A stretch of 54,492 nucleotides of DNA, from the NCBI RefSeq assembly GCF_900115115.1, contig NZ_FOVI01000021.1, positions 1 through 54,492 of the forward strand, read 5' to 3'. The notes beneath the pieces were generated by a model. The model did no database searches. It had not been told where the DNA came from and saw only the letters and a program-made list of their open reading frames with translations. The translations under genes were made by a program, and so were the position numbers. This DNA comes from Paenimyroides ummariense. GTDB taxonomy: Bacteria > Bacteroidota > Bacteroidia > Flavobacteriales > Flavobacteriaceae. Every line of letters starts with the position of its first letter. Position 1 is the stretch's first letter. Shown here one piece after another: positions 1-7,916 of the stretch.

Positions 1-603
1 ATAAGCATTGACCTGATGGTTTCTGCCGACCTGCGTAAAATTCCGCTGAAGGAAATTATGGAACTGCCGGACAACCGCATACTGCTGCCTGTTAAGGTGG
101 ATCATAATGGAGAGAATATTATTGAGATCATTCCACATAAGGCATCAATGGGATACTTGAGCGGTTATGCAGATCCCGAATATATTGAAAACCTACAAAC
201 CATTTCCCTGCCCTTTCTGGGATCGGGTACCTACCGTGCTTTTCCCGTTGAAGGAGATTCAATGCCACCGTACAAGGATGGAGCATTTATTATTGGAAAA
301 TATCTTGAAAAACCAAACGAACTGAAAAAAGGAAAAAGCTATCTGTTTGTTACCCGAAGCGAAGGTATTACCTATAAAAGACTGGTAAAAACGGAAGAAG
401 AAACCATTACCGTAGCCGCAGACAATCTTTTTTACGAGCCTTATAGCATACCGCTAGCAGATATTTTTGAGATATGGGAGTATGCCTGCAGTATTTCGAC
501 AGAAGAGTTTACAAAAGAGGATTTTAATACGGATCAGCAACAGATTATAGAGTTACTTAAGGAACTGAAAACAGAGATTAAAGGATTGAAATATAAACAG
601 TAA
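1..603 (+). CDS. S24/LexA-like repressor, C-terminal part (5' end outside window)
   Basis: The reading frame is open to base 1, so the gene starts before the window and the ATG at 16 is probably internal. The visible part is an S24 peptidase-like domain of the kind found in XRE/LexA-like phage and element repressors. The Ser of the GDSM motif (residue 82 counted from the ATG at 16) and the Lys of TYKRL (residue 121) match the family's Ser-Lys autocleavage dyad. The HTH domain expected at the N-terminus would lie upstream. The last 30 or so residues look like a coiled coil. It is on the same strand as the CBASS operon, 337 bases upstream, but its base composition matches the element backbone rather than the operon. 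Control of the element, the operon, or both is inference. Confidence 0.8.
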   Translation: MSIDLMVSADLRKIPLKEIMELPDNRILLPVKVDHNGENIIEIIPHKASMGYLSGYADPEYIENLQTISLPFLGSGTYRAFPVEGDSMPPYKDGAFIIGKYLEKPNELKKGKSYLFVTRSEGITYKRLVKTEEETITVAADNLFYEPYSIPLADIFEIWEYACSISTEEFTKEDFNTDQQQIIELLKELKTEIKGLKYKQ

Positions 604-940
604 AAAAATTTACCTTTCTTTAAACGTTATATTTATTTAGGATTATTTCAAATACAATTTCCAAAAATAAATTTATATTTTTCATTAATCTTTAACAACG
701 ACTTAAAATGTCATTATGAATAGTTTATTTTGATATCAAAGAGTAAATACATTTTACGTTATTAACTAAGAATACTAAAAAAGTAATTTTAACTTCAATT
801 TGATTTCTTTTATTATTTAACATTTAATATATTTACAGCTAAACACTATTAACTTATACCAACAAAATATACACTTTAAGACTCTTAGTATTCAAGATAT
901 CTATTTTGTATATCATTGTTATTAAAGACAAAATCTGACT
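604..940. promoter_or_regulatory. AT-rich leader upstream of the CBASS operon
   Basis: This 337-base stretch contains no credible ORF. It is much more AT-rich than the repressor gene before it, which suggests that the cargo DNA begins here. An imperfect Bacteroidota -7 element (TATTTTG, 902-908) lies 33 bases before the capV ATG, but I see no convincing -33 partner. I see no strong palindrome that would serve as an obvious operator. Confidence 0.35.
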
Positions 941-1969
941 ATGGAAGATGAAAAAGTTTTTAAGATACTATCAATCGATGGTGGTGGAATAAAAGGTCTT
1001 TACTCAGCTAGAATACTAAGTAAATTTGAAGAAAAATTCAAATGTAGGACATCAGATCATTTCGATATGATTTGCGGTACTTCTACAGGTGGTCTAATTG
1101 CTCTTGCATTAACAAGTTTAATTTCTGCTGATGATATTTGTAATTTTTATGAGCAAAAAGGTGAAATTATTTTTCCAAAACATAAAACCATAAAATTCCC
1201 TTTTATTGGTAAAATAGATCAAGGTTTTTTAAAGCAAATTGCATTTGGAGGTAAGTTCTCAAGTACTGGTTTAAAAAATTCATTAAATGAGATTTTTGGA
1301 AATAGAATAATTGGAGATGCAAATAATCTATTATGCATACCGAGTTACTCTGTAACGGAAGCTAAACCGAAGGTATTTAAGTACGATCACCAAGAAGGTA
1401 TTTTATCCCGTGACAATAAAGCGAAAATGGTTGATATAGCCTTAGCGACCTCTGCAGCACCTACATACTTTCCAATGGCTGAGTTACAATATTACAATAA
1501 TGAACAATTTATTGATGGAGGAGTTTGGGCTAACAACCCAACCTTAGTTGGTCTTCTAGAAGCATTAAATTTTTTTGTTGGAAAGAATCAAAAATACAAT
1601 AGCATTAAAATTCTTTCTTTAAGCAGTTTAAGTATTACAGGTGGCAATACCACTGGTCTAAAAAATGAAAGATCATTTAAAGATTGGGGCTCTGATTTGT
1701 TTGAAACATCGATGAATGGTCAGGCTTTTTTCACTGATTTTTTTCTTTCAAAAGTCAAGGAAATTTCTGATATAAATATTGATTATACTCGAATTCCATC
1801 GGCGGCCATTTCGAAAGAGCAAGAAAGCATAATACAGCTTGATGTCGCGAATCAGAAAGCTTATAATTTAATGAAGATAAAGGCAGACGATCAAGCACTT
1901 TTATTTGAAAAAACAAAAGAAATAGAATATTTTTTTACAACCCCTAAAACATATATAACAAATGGCTGA
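941..1969 (+). CDS. capV: Patatin-like phospholipase, CapV-type CBASS effector
   Basis: This is a 342-residue patatin-like lipase. The oxyanion motif DGGGIKGL is at residues 13-20, the nucleophile elbow GTSTG at 46-50 (Ser48), and the catalytic Asp motif DGG at 192-194, so the Ser-Asp dyad is intact. In CBASS, CapV-type proteins are cyclic-nucleotide-activated phospholipases that degrade the inner membrane and kill the infected cell. The gene is first in the operon and overlaps the CD-NTase gene by 8 bases, the usual arrangement for this effector. No signal peptide or TM segment is visible. The family and activity call is strong; the activating nucleotide cannot be read from the sequence. Confidence 0.93.
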   Translation: MEDEKVFKILSIDGGGIKGLYSARILSKFEEKFKCRTSDHFDMICGTSTGGLIALALTSLISADDICNFYEQKGEIIFPKHKTIKFPFIGKIDQGFLKQIAFGGKFSSTGLKNSLNEIFGNRIIGDANNLLCIPSYSVTEAKPKVFKYDHQEGILSRDNKAKMVDIALATSAAPTYFPMAELQYYNNEQFIDGGVWANNPTLVGLLEALNFFVGKNQKYNSIKILSLSSLSITGGNTTGLKNERSFKDWGSDLFETSMNGQAFFTDFFLSKVKEISDINIDYTRIPSAAISKEQESIIQLDVANQKAYNLMKIKADDQALLFEKTKEIEYFFTTPKTYITNG

Positions 1970-2972
1970 TTTGCATTCCACTTTTACTGAGTTCGACGGA
2001 ATAATTAAATTAAATTCCACTAAGAAATCATCATTAAGAACCTCAAGAAACTCTATCCGTGAAGATATAAGAAAATATTTTGACGAAAAAAGAGAGGATC
2101 ATTCAGTAAGTTTCAAAGGTCAAGGCTCTTTTATGATGAACACAACTATTAAGCCAATTTCCAACGAATTTGATTTGGATGATGGAGTTTATATTTTTGG
2201 TAAAGAAGAAGACAGACCAACACCCCAAACTGCACACAACTGGATATATGACGCTGTAAAAAATAGAACAAGTTCTGAATCATTAGATAAAAACACATGC
2301 GTAAGAGTAATTTATAAAAGTGATTATCATATCGACTTACCTATATATTATAAAGTAGATAAATCTAAAGATGAATATACTTTAGATGATGAAGTTCCTG
2401 AATTAGCGCATTTATCTAAAGGTTGGATCAAAAGTGATCCATATGCATTTAAAAAATGGTTTGATGGAGAAGCAAAAAATAAACCTCAGTTAAAAAGAAT
2501 TGTACGTTACTTGAAATCCTGGTCTGATAAAAAACAAACTGACAATTCAAAATTAATATTCCCAAGTGGAATGATATTTACAATATTAGCTTCAAATTGT
2601 TTCATCGAAGATGAAAGAGATGATATTTCTTTATTAGAAACTTTAAAAGCTATTCAAGAAGAAATAGATGATACAAGATTCGACGACGCATACTATGAAT
2701 GCTATCGCCCAACAGTTGATGAAACAGAGGATTTATTGAACAAATATGCTGCCAAAACAACTAAAGAAAACTTTTTAAATGCTTTAGATTCTTTTATTAA
2801 ATCTGGAAATCAAGCAATAGAATTAGAATCAAAAAAAGACGCATGTGCTAAGTGGCAGAAGCATCTAGGAGATAGATTCCCATGCTCAACAATAAAAGAA
2901 GAATCATCAGATACATCAGCTAGAGTTTTTTCTAATCCTGACCAAATTGGATTTGATCACAAATCTGCGTAA
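1962..2972 (+). CDS. CD-NTase (cGAS/DncV-like cyclic-oligonucleotide synthase) of CBASS
   Basis: This 336-residue protein has the nucleotidyltransferase fold. The GS motif is in GQGSF (Gly55-Ser56), the metal-binding pair is Asp71 and Asp73 in EFDLDDG, and the third acidic residue is Asp125 in YHIDLPIYY. The later W-IKSDP and RYLKSWSD segments resemble the helical part of DncV-type enzymes. After phage sensing it should make a cyclic di- or trinucleotide that activates the effectors. The C-terminus is a flexible tail ending in Ala, consistent with the C-terminal carboxylate that Cap2 attaches to target proteins in type II CBASS. The start overlaps capV by 8 bases, and the next gene follows after 3 bases. 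The product nucleotide and exact clade are unknown. Confidence 0.95.
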   Translation: MADLHSTFTEFDGIIKLNSTKKSSLRTSRNSIREDIRKYFDEKREDHSVSFKGQGSFMMNTTIKPISNEFDLDDGVYIFGKEEDRPTPQTAHNWIYDAVKNRTSSESLDKNTCVRVIYKSDYHIDLPIYYKVDKSKDEYTLDDEVPELAHLSKGWIKSDPYAFKKWFDGEAKNKPQLKRIVRYLKSWSDKKQTDNSKLIFPSGMIFTILASNCFIEDERDDISLLETLKAIQEEIDDTRFDDAYYECYRPTVDETEDLLNKYAAKTTKENFLNALDSFIKSGNQAIELESKKDACAKWQKHLGDRFPCSTIKEESSDTSARVFSNPDQIGFDHKSA

Positions 2973-2975
2973 AAG

Positions 2976-4667
2976 ATGATTAAAGAAATACTTAAACTGA
3001 TTTCCAAAACTGAAGATGCAAAAATCTTAAAAACTGAGAATATTAGTGGCAATAGTTCTATTAAAAGGTACGAGCAGGTTATTTCGGTTGAAACAGAATT
3101 ATCTTTAAATGATGGTTTAAAAATAATTCTGTTATATATAACTTTAAAAGAACCTTATTCTGTTCATTTGCCAAAGATTTATATCGACGAAAAATCATAC
3201 GATGAATTAAAATTCATACCTCATATCAACGAGGATTTAAGTATCTGTATTTATGATACAGATACTAATTTTTATTTTGAGCAGAAAAATCTTCCCGAGA
3301 TCGTAGTTGATTTAATAGCTAAGTCAAAGATCATTTTACGAGGAAAAAACGACGCAAGCTATTTAAAGGAAGAATTTGAAAGAGAGTTTTTAGCTTATTG
3401 GAATATTAAATATTCAAACAGAGAAAAGACTTCAGAAACCGGTATATGTTTAATTGATTCTCAACATTTTCAGAATTTAAAAGCAATTAAATTTATAAAC
3501 AAATTTGGTTTATATGAATACTTAGTATATAACAATGAGAATCATTTTAAGTTATTGGAAAAATATTTAAAAATAAAAGGTGTAAAATATGCTGAAATTC
3601 CAGCTTTTGCAGCAACTTTTAAAGAATTAGAACCACCTTACAGTATTACATTCTCAAAATCAGTAAAATATTTAAATGATTTAAATGACTTTAAGTCTAA
3701 AATTAATAAACTAAAATTTGGAGAATTTTTAGTAGTTTTTAAGAATGAATATGATGAATTGTTTGGATGGACTTATCCATTTGTAAAAAAGCATATCAAT
3801 GGTTTTAGAGAATTGTCAAATTGGCAATTTTTGAATTCTAATTTCGGAAAAAATTATTTAGTTAACAGATTGAGCTTTTCCAGTATTTCTCCTAAGAGAT
3901 TAGATATTCGCACTAGCGGTATAGAAGTGAATCGAGAATTGAAAATTGCTTTGATTGGTATAGGTAGTGTAGGATCAAATCTACTTCATTATTTGACAAA
4001 GTATCCTATTTCAAAATATTGCTTGATTGATCCTGATATATTAAAAGTTGAAAATGTATTTAGAAATAAGTTTGGTTTTAATTACATAACTGAATTTAAA
4101 GTTGACATAGGAGAGTATGAAATTTTATCAAAGAATCCTTTTACTGAAGTATTAAGTTTTAGAAGAGACATCTGTGCGGTAATAGAAAATGAACCAGATG
4201 TCATAGAAGACTATGATTTTAGATTTATTGTATTAGGAATATTAAGAATTGAAAAATATATTCTTCAACATTTAATAAATTTAAAATCAGTGAAACCGAT
4301 TATATTAATTTGGGTAGAACCATACTTAGCAAGCGGTCAACTAGTATATTTAAAACCTGAAGATTTTGATAAAGGAATTAATCTTATTAGTAATTATCCC
4401 TTTCACGTAATTAAAAGCGGTCAAAATATTTCAAAAAAAGAAGGCTCTTGTCAAACAGGATACATGCCATACTCAGATATGCGTCTAAACCTATTTTTAA
4501 GCAGCATTAACTCTATATTATATGAAATTTTAGTTGAAAATAATTATAATAAATCTAAAGTTATTTCATGGATTGGTGATACTGAAGAATTAAAAAAAAT
4601 CAACATTGAAATAAATGATAAATATGATGGAATTAATAAATTTACAATTATAGAAAATGAATTTTAA
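2976..4667 (+). CDS. cap2: Cap2: E2-E1 fusion ubiquitin-transfer-like enzyme of type II CBASS
   Basis: This 563-residue protein has an N-terminal E2-like region followed by a ThiF/E1-like adenylation domain. The likely E2 catalytic Cys is Cys91 in the segment PHINEDLSICIYD. The E1 Rossmann motif GIGSVG is at 328-333, followed by IDPD (351-354) and the conserved NVFRNKFG segment. The E1 catalytic Cys is probably Cys492 in EGSCQTG. In type II CBASS, Cap2 adenylates the C-terminus of the CD-NTase and conjugates it to cellular targets, which primes the synthase. The gene sits directly after the CD-NTase gene and overlaps the next gene by 11 bases. The architecture and context make this call strong. 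Confidence 0.92.
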   Translation: MIKEILKLISKTEDAKILKTENISGNSSIKRYEQVISVETELSLNDGLKIILLYITLKEPYSVHLPKIYIDEKSYDELKFIPHINEDLSICIYDTDTNFYFEQKNLPEIVVDLIAKSKIILRGKNDASYLKEEFEREFLAYWNIKYSNREKTSETGICLIDSQHFQNLKAIKFINKFGLYEYLVYNNENHFKLLEKYLKIKGVKYAEIPAFAATFKELEPPYSITFSKSVKYLNDLNDFKSKINKLKFGEFLVVFKNEYDELFGWTYPFVKKHINGFRELSNWQFLNSNFGKNYLVNRLSFSSISPKRLDIRTSGIEVNRELKIALIGIGSVGSNLLHYLTKYPISKYCLIDPDILKVENVFRNKFGFNYITEFKVDIGEYEILSKNPFTEVLSFRRDICAVIENEPDVIEDYDFRFIVLGILRIEKYILQHLINLKSVKPIILIWVEPYLASGQLVYLKPEDFDKGINLISNYPFHVIKSGQNISKKEGSCQTGYMPYSDMRLNLFLSSINSILYEILVENNYNKSKVISWIGDTEELKKINIEINDKYDGINKFTIIENEF

Positions 4668-5298
4668 AAATTATAAAACAATATCTTTAATATCTTTTAT
4701 TTCGATACTAGCTATAATCTGTAATTTTCTATATTTATGGTTCGATGAATACATATCTAATTTTCCCGAATTAAAAGAAATTTCAAATTATATAGGATTT
4801 TTATCAATATTGGGTTTGATGACACTATTTATAGAATTAATAGATAAGTACCTTTGGAAACAATCATTGACAAATGTTATTATTGAAATTCCTAATTTGA
4901 ATGGTCGCTACAAGGGAACAATGACTTCTTCGTACATTGACCCTTCAACCAATGCTCCAATTGTATTAGATTGTGTAATGGAAATATCACAAACAGCATC
5001 ATCAATACAAGTACATACCTATATTGGTAAAGATGGTAAACAAACTTCCACATCGGAAACAATATGTGAGGTTTTAAAAAAGAAATCTAATAATTTCTAT
5101 ACCCTTTACTATAATTACGGAAATGTTTCTAATTTGAATGTCGAATTAAATGATCATAAAGGGACAGCATATTTAGATTATTTCAAAGATATTAAATCTC
5201 TGAAGGGCAATTACTTTAATGAGAGAAGAAATAGTGGGACAATTATAGTAAAATTTGTCTCTAATGTACTAATAGGAAGGTTTAATGAAGAACTATAA
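4657..5298 (+). CDS. cap15: Two-TM plus beta-barrel protein, Cap15-type CBASS effector
   Basis: The protein has 213 residues. Two hydrophobic helices (about 9-28 and 44-62) are followed by a short linker and a beta-strand-rich domain beginning LNGRYKGTM at residue 81. This layout, including the G-[WY]-KG start of the first strand, is that of Cap15, described as a membrane CBASS effector whose C-terminal beta-barrel binds a cyclic nucleotide and which disrupts the inner membrane. It overlaps cap2 by 11 bases and the following gene by 14, so it is translationally coupled. A second effector-type gene in an operon that already starts with a patatin phospholipase is unusual. The alternative is an accessory membrane anchor. 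Assignment rests on topology, strand pattern and position, not a sequence search. Confidence 0.75.
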   Translation: MNFKNYKTISLISFISILAIICNFLYLWFDEYISNFPELKEISNYIGFLSILGLMTLFIELIDKYLWKQSLTNVIIEIPNLNGRYKGTMTSSYIDPSTNAPIVLDCVMEISQTASSIQVHTYIGKDGKQTSTSETICEVLKKKSNNFYTLYYNYGNVSNLNVELNDHKGTAYLDYFKDIKSLKGNYFNERRNSGTIIVKFVSNVLIGRFNEEL

Positions 5299-5734
5299 GC
5301 TTACAGAAGTTATTGATTTAGTTATTACCGCAAATACTCCTAATTTCACTGGATTAGGTTTAATTATTTACAAAAAATCAGATTGCTTGCCCATAGAATC
5401 TATTAATGACGATTGTTTATTGGAAAATAGTCTAGTAGGCATAGAGGATATTGGTAAAAAGTTAATTGAAGTAAGTAAAAAAGATAACATTTGTCATGAT
5501 GGTTTCCATTTACTAAATGAAAGGTTCGAGCTAACAGCTCTTTGCCATTATTTTTCCACACCCATTTCACAGATAGTTAAACCACTTCGTAAAAAAGGAA
5601 GTCGATACAGAACTGCTTTTTATGGATCTTTGCTAGATAATGTATTATGTACAGTCTCTATAAGTTCTTATTTTGAAGTATTTATTTTTATTAATGGTAA
5701 GGAATATACACTAGATGAATATAAGATGTTATAA
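5285..5734 (+). CDS. DAC/DisA_N-like domain protein embedded in the CBASS operon
   Basis: This 149-residue protein is not a standard CBASS component I recognise. Read by eye against diadenylate cyclase (DisA N-terminal) domains, it keeps their order of landmarks: an N-terminal ANT...GLGLIIY strand, then HDGF at 71-74 where DAC enzymes have DGA, then GSRYRT at 105-110 where they have (T/S)RHR, then two strands and a turn ending FINGKEYTL. The key residues are altered (Ala to Phe, His to Tyr), so it may bind rather than make a nucleotide, like the DACN sensor-type domains proposed in conflict systems. It overlaps both neighbours, by 14 and 20 bases. The fold call is moderate; the function is unknown. 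Confidence 0.6.
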   Translation: MKNYKLTEVIDLVITANTPNFTGLGLIIYKKSDCLPIESINDDCLLENSLVGIEDIGKKLIEVSKKDNICHDGFHLLNERFELTALCHYFSTPISQIVKPLRKKGSRYRTAFYGSLLDNVLCTVSISSYFEVFIFINGKEYTLDEYKML

Positions 5735-6185
5735 TTTTAACTTGAGCATATCACAATCTGTTCTAAAAATTTTTAATAGATATGTTCAGATCCATCCGAA
5801 ATCACCCGAATCGGGAGGAATATTAACGGGTGAAATATATGATAATATAATAAACCTTTTGAACTGTTCTGAACCTTCCGATTTAGATCAGAGATCAAGA
5901 TATAATTTTAGTCGTTCGTTTATTGCCGCACAAAAATTTATTAATGAAAAATTTAAGATTTCTAGGGGCAGAGAAATATATTTGGGCGAATGGCACACCC
6001 ACCCAGAGGATCATCCCTCACCTTCAAACACCGATAGAAAAAACTTTTTAAAAACTATAAAAAATAATCATTTAAATTCAAATGTACATTTTATGATTAT
6101 TATAGGAAGGTTATCTATTTATATAGAAATTTATATTGATAAAAAATTTGATGAAAAAATAATTGTTACTAGATCTGACCTGTAA
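5715..6185 (+). CDS. cap3: Cap3: JAB/JAMM isopeptidase of type II CBASS
   Basis: This 156-residue protein has a complete JAMM zinc-protease motif: Glu32 in PESGG, then His94-x-His96, Ser104 and Asp107 in the H-x-H-x7-S-x-x-D arrangement. In type II CBASS, Cap3 cleaves the bond made by Cap2 between the CD-NTase C-terminus and its target, and so restrains signalling. It is the last gene of the operon and overlaps the preceding DAC-like gene by 20 bases. No hairpin terminator is visible after its stop, and the AT-rich cargo DNA runs only a few tens of bases further. The ATG at 5715 leaves the full domain intact. Confidence 0.92.
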   Translation: MNIRCYNFNLSISQSVLKIFNRYVQIHPKSPESGGILTGEIYDNIINLLNCSEPSDLDQRSRYNFSRSFIAAQKFINEKFKISRGREIYLGEWHTHPEDHPSPSNTDRKNFLKTIKNNHLNSNVHFMIIIGRLSIYIEIYIDKKFDEKIIVTRSDL

Positions 6186-6373
6186 GATAAGTACTCAAAA
6201 CAAAAAGATAATTCAATATCTACAAATTAATAAAATTACAACCTTTTTGGTAAAATGTAAGTAGTGGAATTTGTGAAGCGGTACATTTTGGCAAAGGGGT
6301 TGTACCGATTAGACGCAAAAAAGCGTTTCCGACCGCAGGAAGGAATTGCATTTTTGCCGCACGATTTTTCGGA
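6186..6373. other. Junction between CBASS cargo and element backbone
   Basis: Composition changes abruptly from AT-rich (up to about 6240) to GC-richer backbone sequence. A hairpin-capable pair GGTACA (6280-6285) / TGTACC (6301-6306) and a small CGC-AAAAAA-GCG stem (about 6314-6325) lie inside it. There is no credible ORF. Read leftward it is the region after the PRTRC ThiF gene, and its composition suggests it belongs to the same backbone. Confidence 0.4.
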
Positions 6374-7180
6374 TCAGACGACTTTTAAGGGCTGGGATTG
6401 AAAATTCTTCAGATTAAGAAAAAAGCCCCTGTTTTCGGTCATTCCATAGCGAAACATAGACCACAATAGTGAACAACCCATTTGAGCTAATGTTGCATTG
6501 ATATACAAATCCTGTTTTTCCAATGCTTCCGCCAAACTGCAACTTGGCGTATCGTCCGTTTTTTCGGACTGTTTAAGCAGTTCGCCAAATTCATCTGTAA
6601 CCATTGGCAGGATTGCCACCGGTTCGTACTTCTCGGAGTTTGGTTGTTTGATTTCTCCTATAGTAGATAGTATAACCTGTCCTATCTGTTGGCTATTACC
6701 AAAGTCTAACCAATACTTCGGTTCATCTCGGTTGGCTCTGCGTTTGCTCATCGATTTGAGCATTTCAGCAATGTTAAACCTTGCCTGTACATTGTCCACA
6801 CAAGTGATGTAAATCGTTGCCCTTGCATTTTCGGGTAGTCCACCAAATGCATTGCGTTCAAACTTTTGATTTTCTGCTTTCCAATTTGTACCCATAAACC
6901 GATTTACACGGTTTATCAAGGCTACCGATTTATACAATCCTGTTTCACTCGGTGCAAAACGCTGTCTGCCCAAATTGGCTTCCGTAATAATATCATCATC
7001 CCACAAACGCACCTGCAACCCTGCGTGTTCCAATTCTGTTAGGCTGTGGCTCATTTCCATTAAGGCGGTCAGCACCTTTGAGCCTGTGCCACCTGCACCA
7101 ATTAAATTGACTTCAATCGGATTGGTAGGACTTATTAAATAGTTGTCCGTAAAATGAACGGCTGTTTTTACTGTTTCCAT
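6374..7180 (-). CDS. PRTRC system ThiF family protein
   Basis: This 268-residue protein has a ThiF/E1-like nucleotide-binding fold. The GAGGTG motif is at residues 28-33, and WDDD followed by the NLGRQRF segment matches the acidic and Arg positions of the family. It belongs to the PRTRC (ParB-related, ThiF-related cassette) found on plasmids and integrative elements; its biochemical role is unknown. It is the last gene of the leftward backbone operon, and its start shares base 7180 with the end of the preceding gene (PRTRC B). No E1-type catalytic Cys motif like that of Cap2 is evident. It is unrelated in function, as far as can be inferred, to the ThiF-domain protein of the neighbouring CBASS operon. 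Confidence 0.88.
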   Translation of the reverse strand: METVKTAVHFTDNYLISPTNPIEVNLIGAGGTGSKVLTALMEMSHSLTELEHAGLQVRLWDDDIITEANLGRQRFAPSETGLYKSVALINRVNRFMGTNWKAENQKFERNAFGGLPENARATIYITCVDNVQARFNIAEMLKSMSKRRANRDEPKYWLDFGNSQQIGQVILSTIGEIKQPNSEKYEPVAILPMVTDEFGELLKQSEKTDDTPSCSLAEALEKQDLYINATLAQMGCSLLWSMFRYGMTENRGFFLNLKNFQSQPLKVV

Positions 7181-7905
7181 TACAATAGATTTTTAAGGGT
7201 TTTGTTGTTTGGTTTCAATACTTCTTTTGGAAAGGGTGTCACCGTGTTTACAAGGTCTTTCCATAGGTTTACGCAATTGCCTTTCATCGGGTTATGATTG
7301 CCTAACAGATGGCTGAAATAGGAATTAAAAAAGTAATACTCCCAAGCCTGTATAAATTCTTCCACCGAAGTGGATTTTTTAATATCAACACTTACCGTTC
7401 CCATACATACTTTACCATCTTCATAGATATTGAAATAAGGCATATGATACAGTTTTGTCTTTTCCGTTGGTCTTCTATCACTTGAAAGAGCAAATACGCT
7501 CAAACCGTTTTTACTGGCTTTCCAAAGCATTGACGGTACTTGTGCCTTTCCGTTTGGAATTTGCAGATTATCCACAAAATACATCTGCCTTTTCTGTGCT
7601 TTGGTGTACCAAATTACCACACCCTTATCCGCATTAGGATTGATATGTAAAACGTTGGTCGGCAAAATCCCGTTTGATTTCAGAAAGGCTTTGTTATTTT
7701 CCTGTTCGGTATTGAGTGCCTTTGCCAATACATTTGCTTCTTTTACCGTCAAAGGGTGGGCATTGATAGGATTACCGTTTTTGTCCATATCAAAATGTTC
7801 TACATATACATCGGTATTGCTTCCTTTGGTTTCATAGAATACCAAAGCCGATTTTGGGTGGTACAATGTGCCGAAGTCCTGTGTTATATCGTTAATCGTT
7901 TCCAT
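7180..7905 (-). CDS. PRTRC system protein B
   Basis: This 241-residue protein matches PRTRC system protein B as I know it from Bacteroidota elements. Features include an N-terminal segment on building a reporter-like strand set (FGTLYHPKSALVFYE), a central VVIWYTKAQKRQMYFV segment, and a C-terminal NHNPMKGNCVNLWKDL segment with conserved Cys and His. Its molecular function is not known. It is one base from overlapping the ThiF gene and 11 bases after the unknown 384-residue gene, consistent with one leftward transcript. Confidence 0.85.
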   Translation of the reverse strand: METINDITQDFGTLYHPKSALVFYETKGSNTDVYVEHFDMDKNGNPINAHPLTVKEANVLAKALNTEQENNKAFLKSNGILPTNVLHINPNADKGVVIWYTKAQKRQMYFVDNLQIPNGKAQVPSMLWKASKNGLSVFALSSDRRPTEKTKLYHMPYFNIYEDGKVCMGTVSVDIKKSTSVEEFIQAWEYYFFNSYFSHLLGNHNPMKGNCVNLWKDLVNTVTPFPKEVLKPNNKTLKNLL

Positions 7906-7916
7906 AGTTCCAATTT

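Noticed and set aside
6280..6306. A GGTACA/TGTACC hairpin at the cargo/backbone junction as a transposition end
   Set aside because: The stem has only six pairs and no matching copy at the other end of the cargo near 604.
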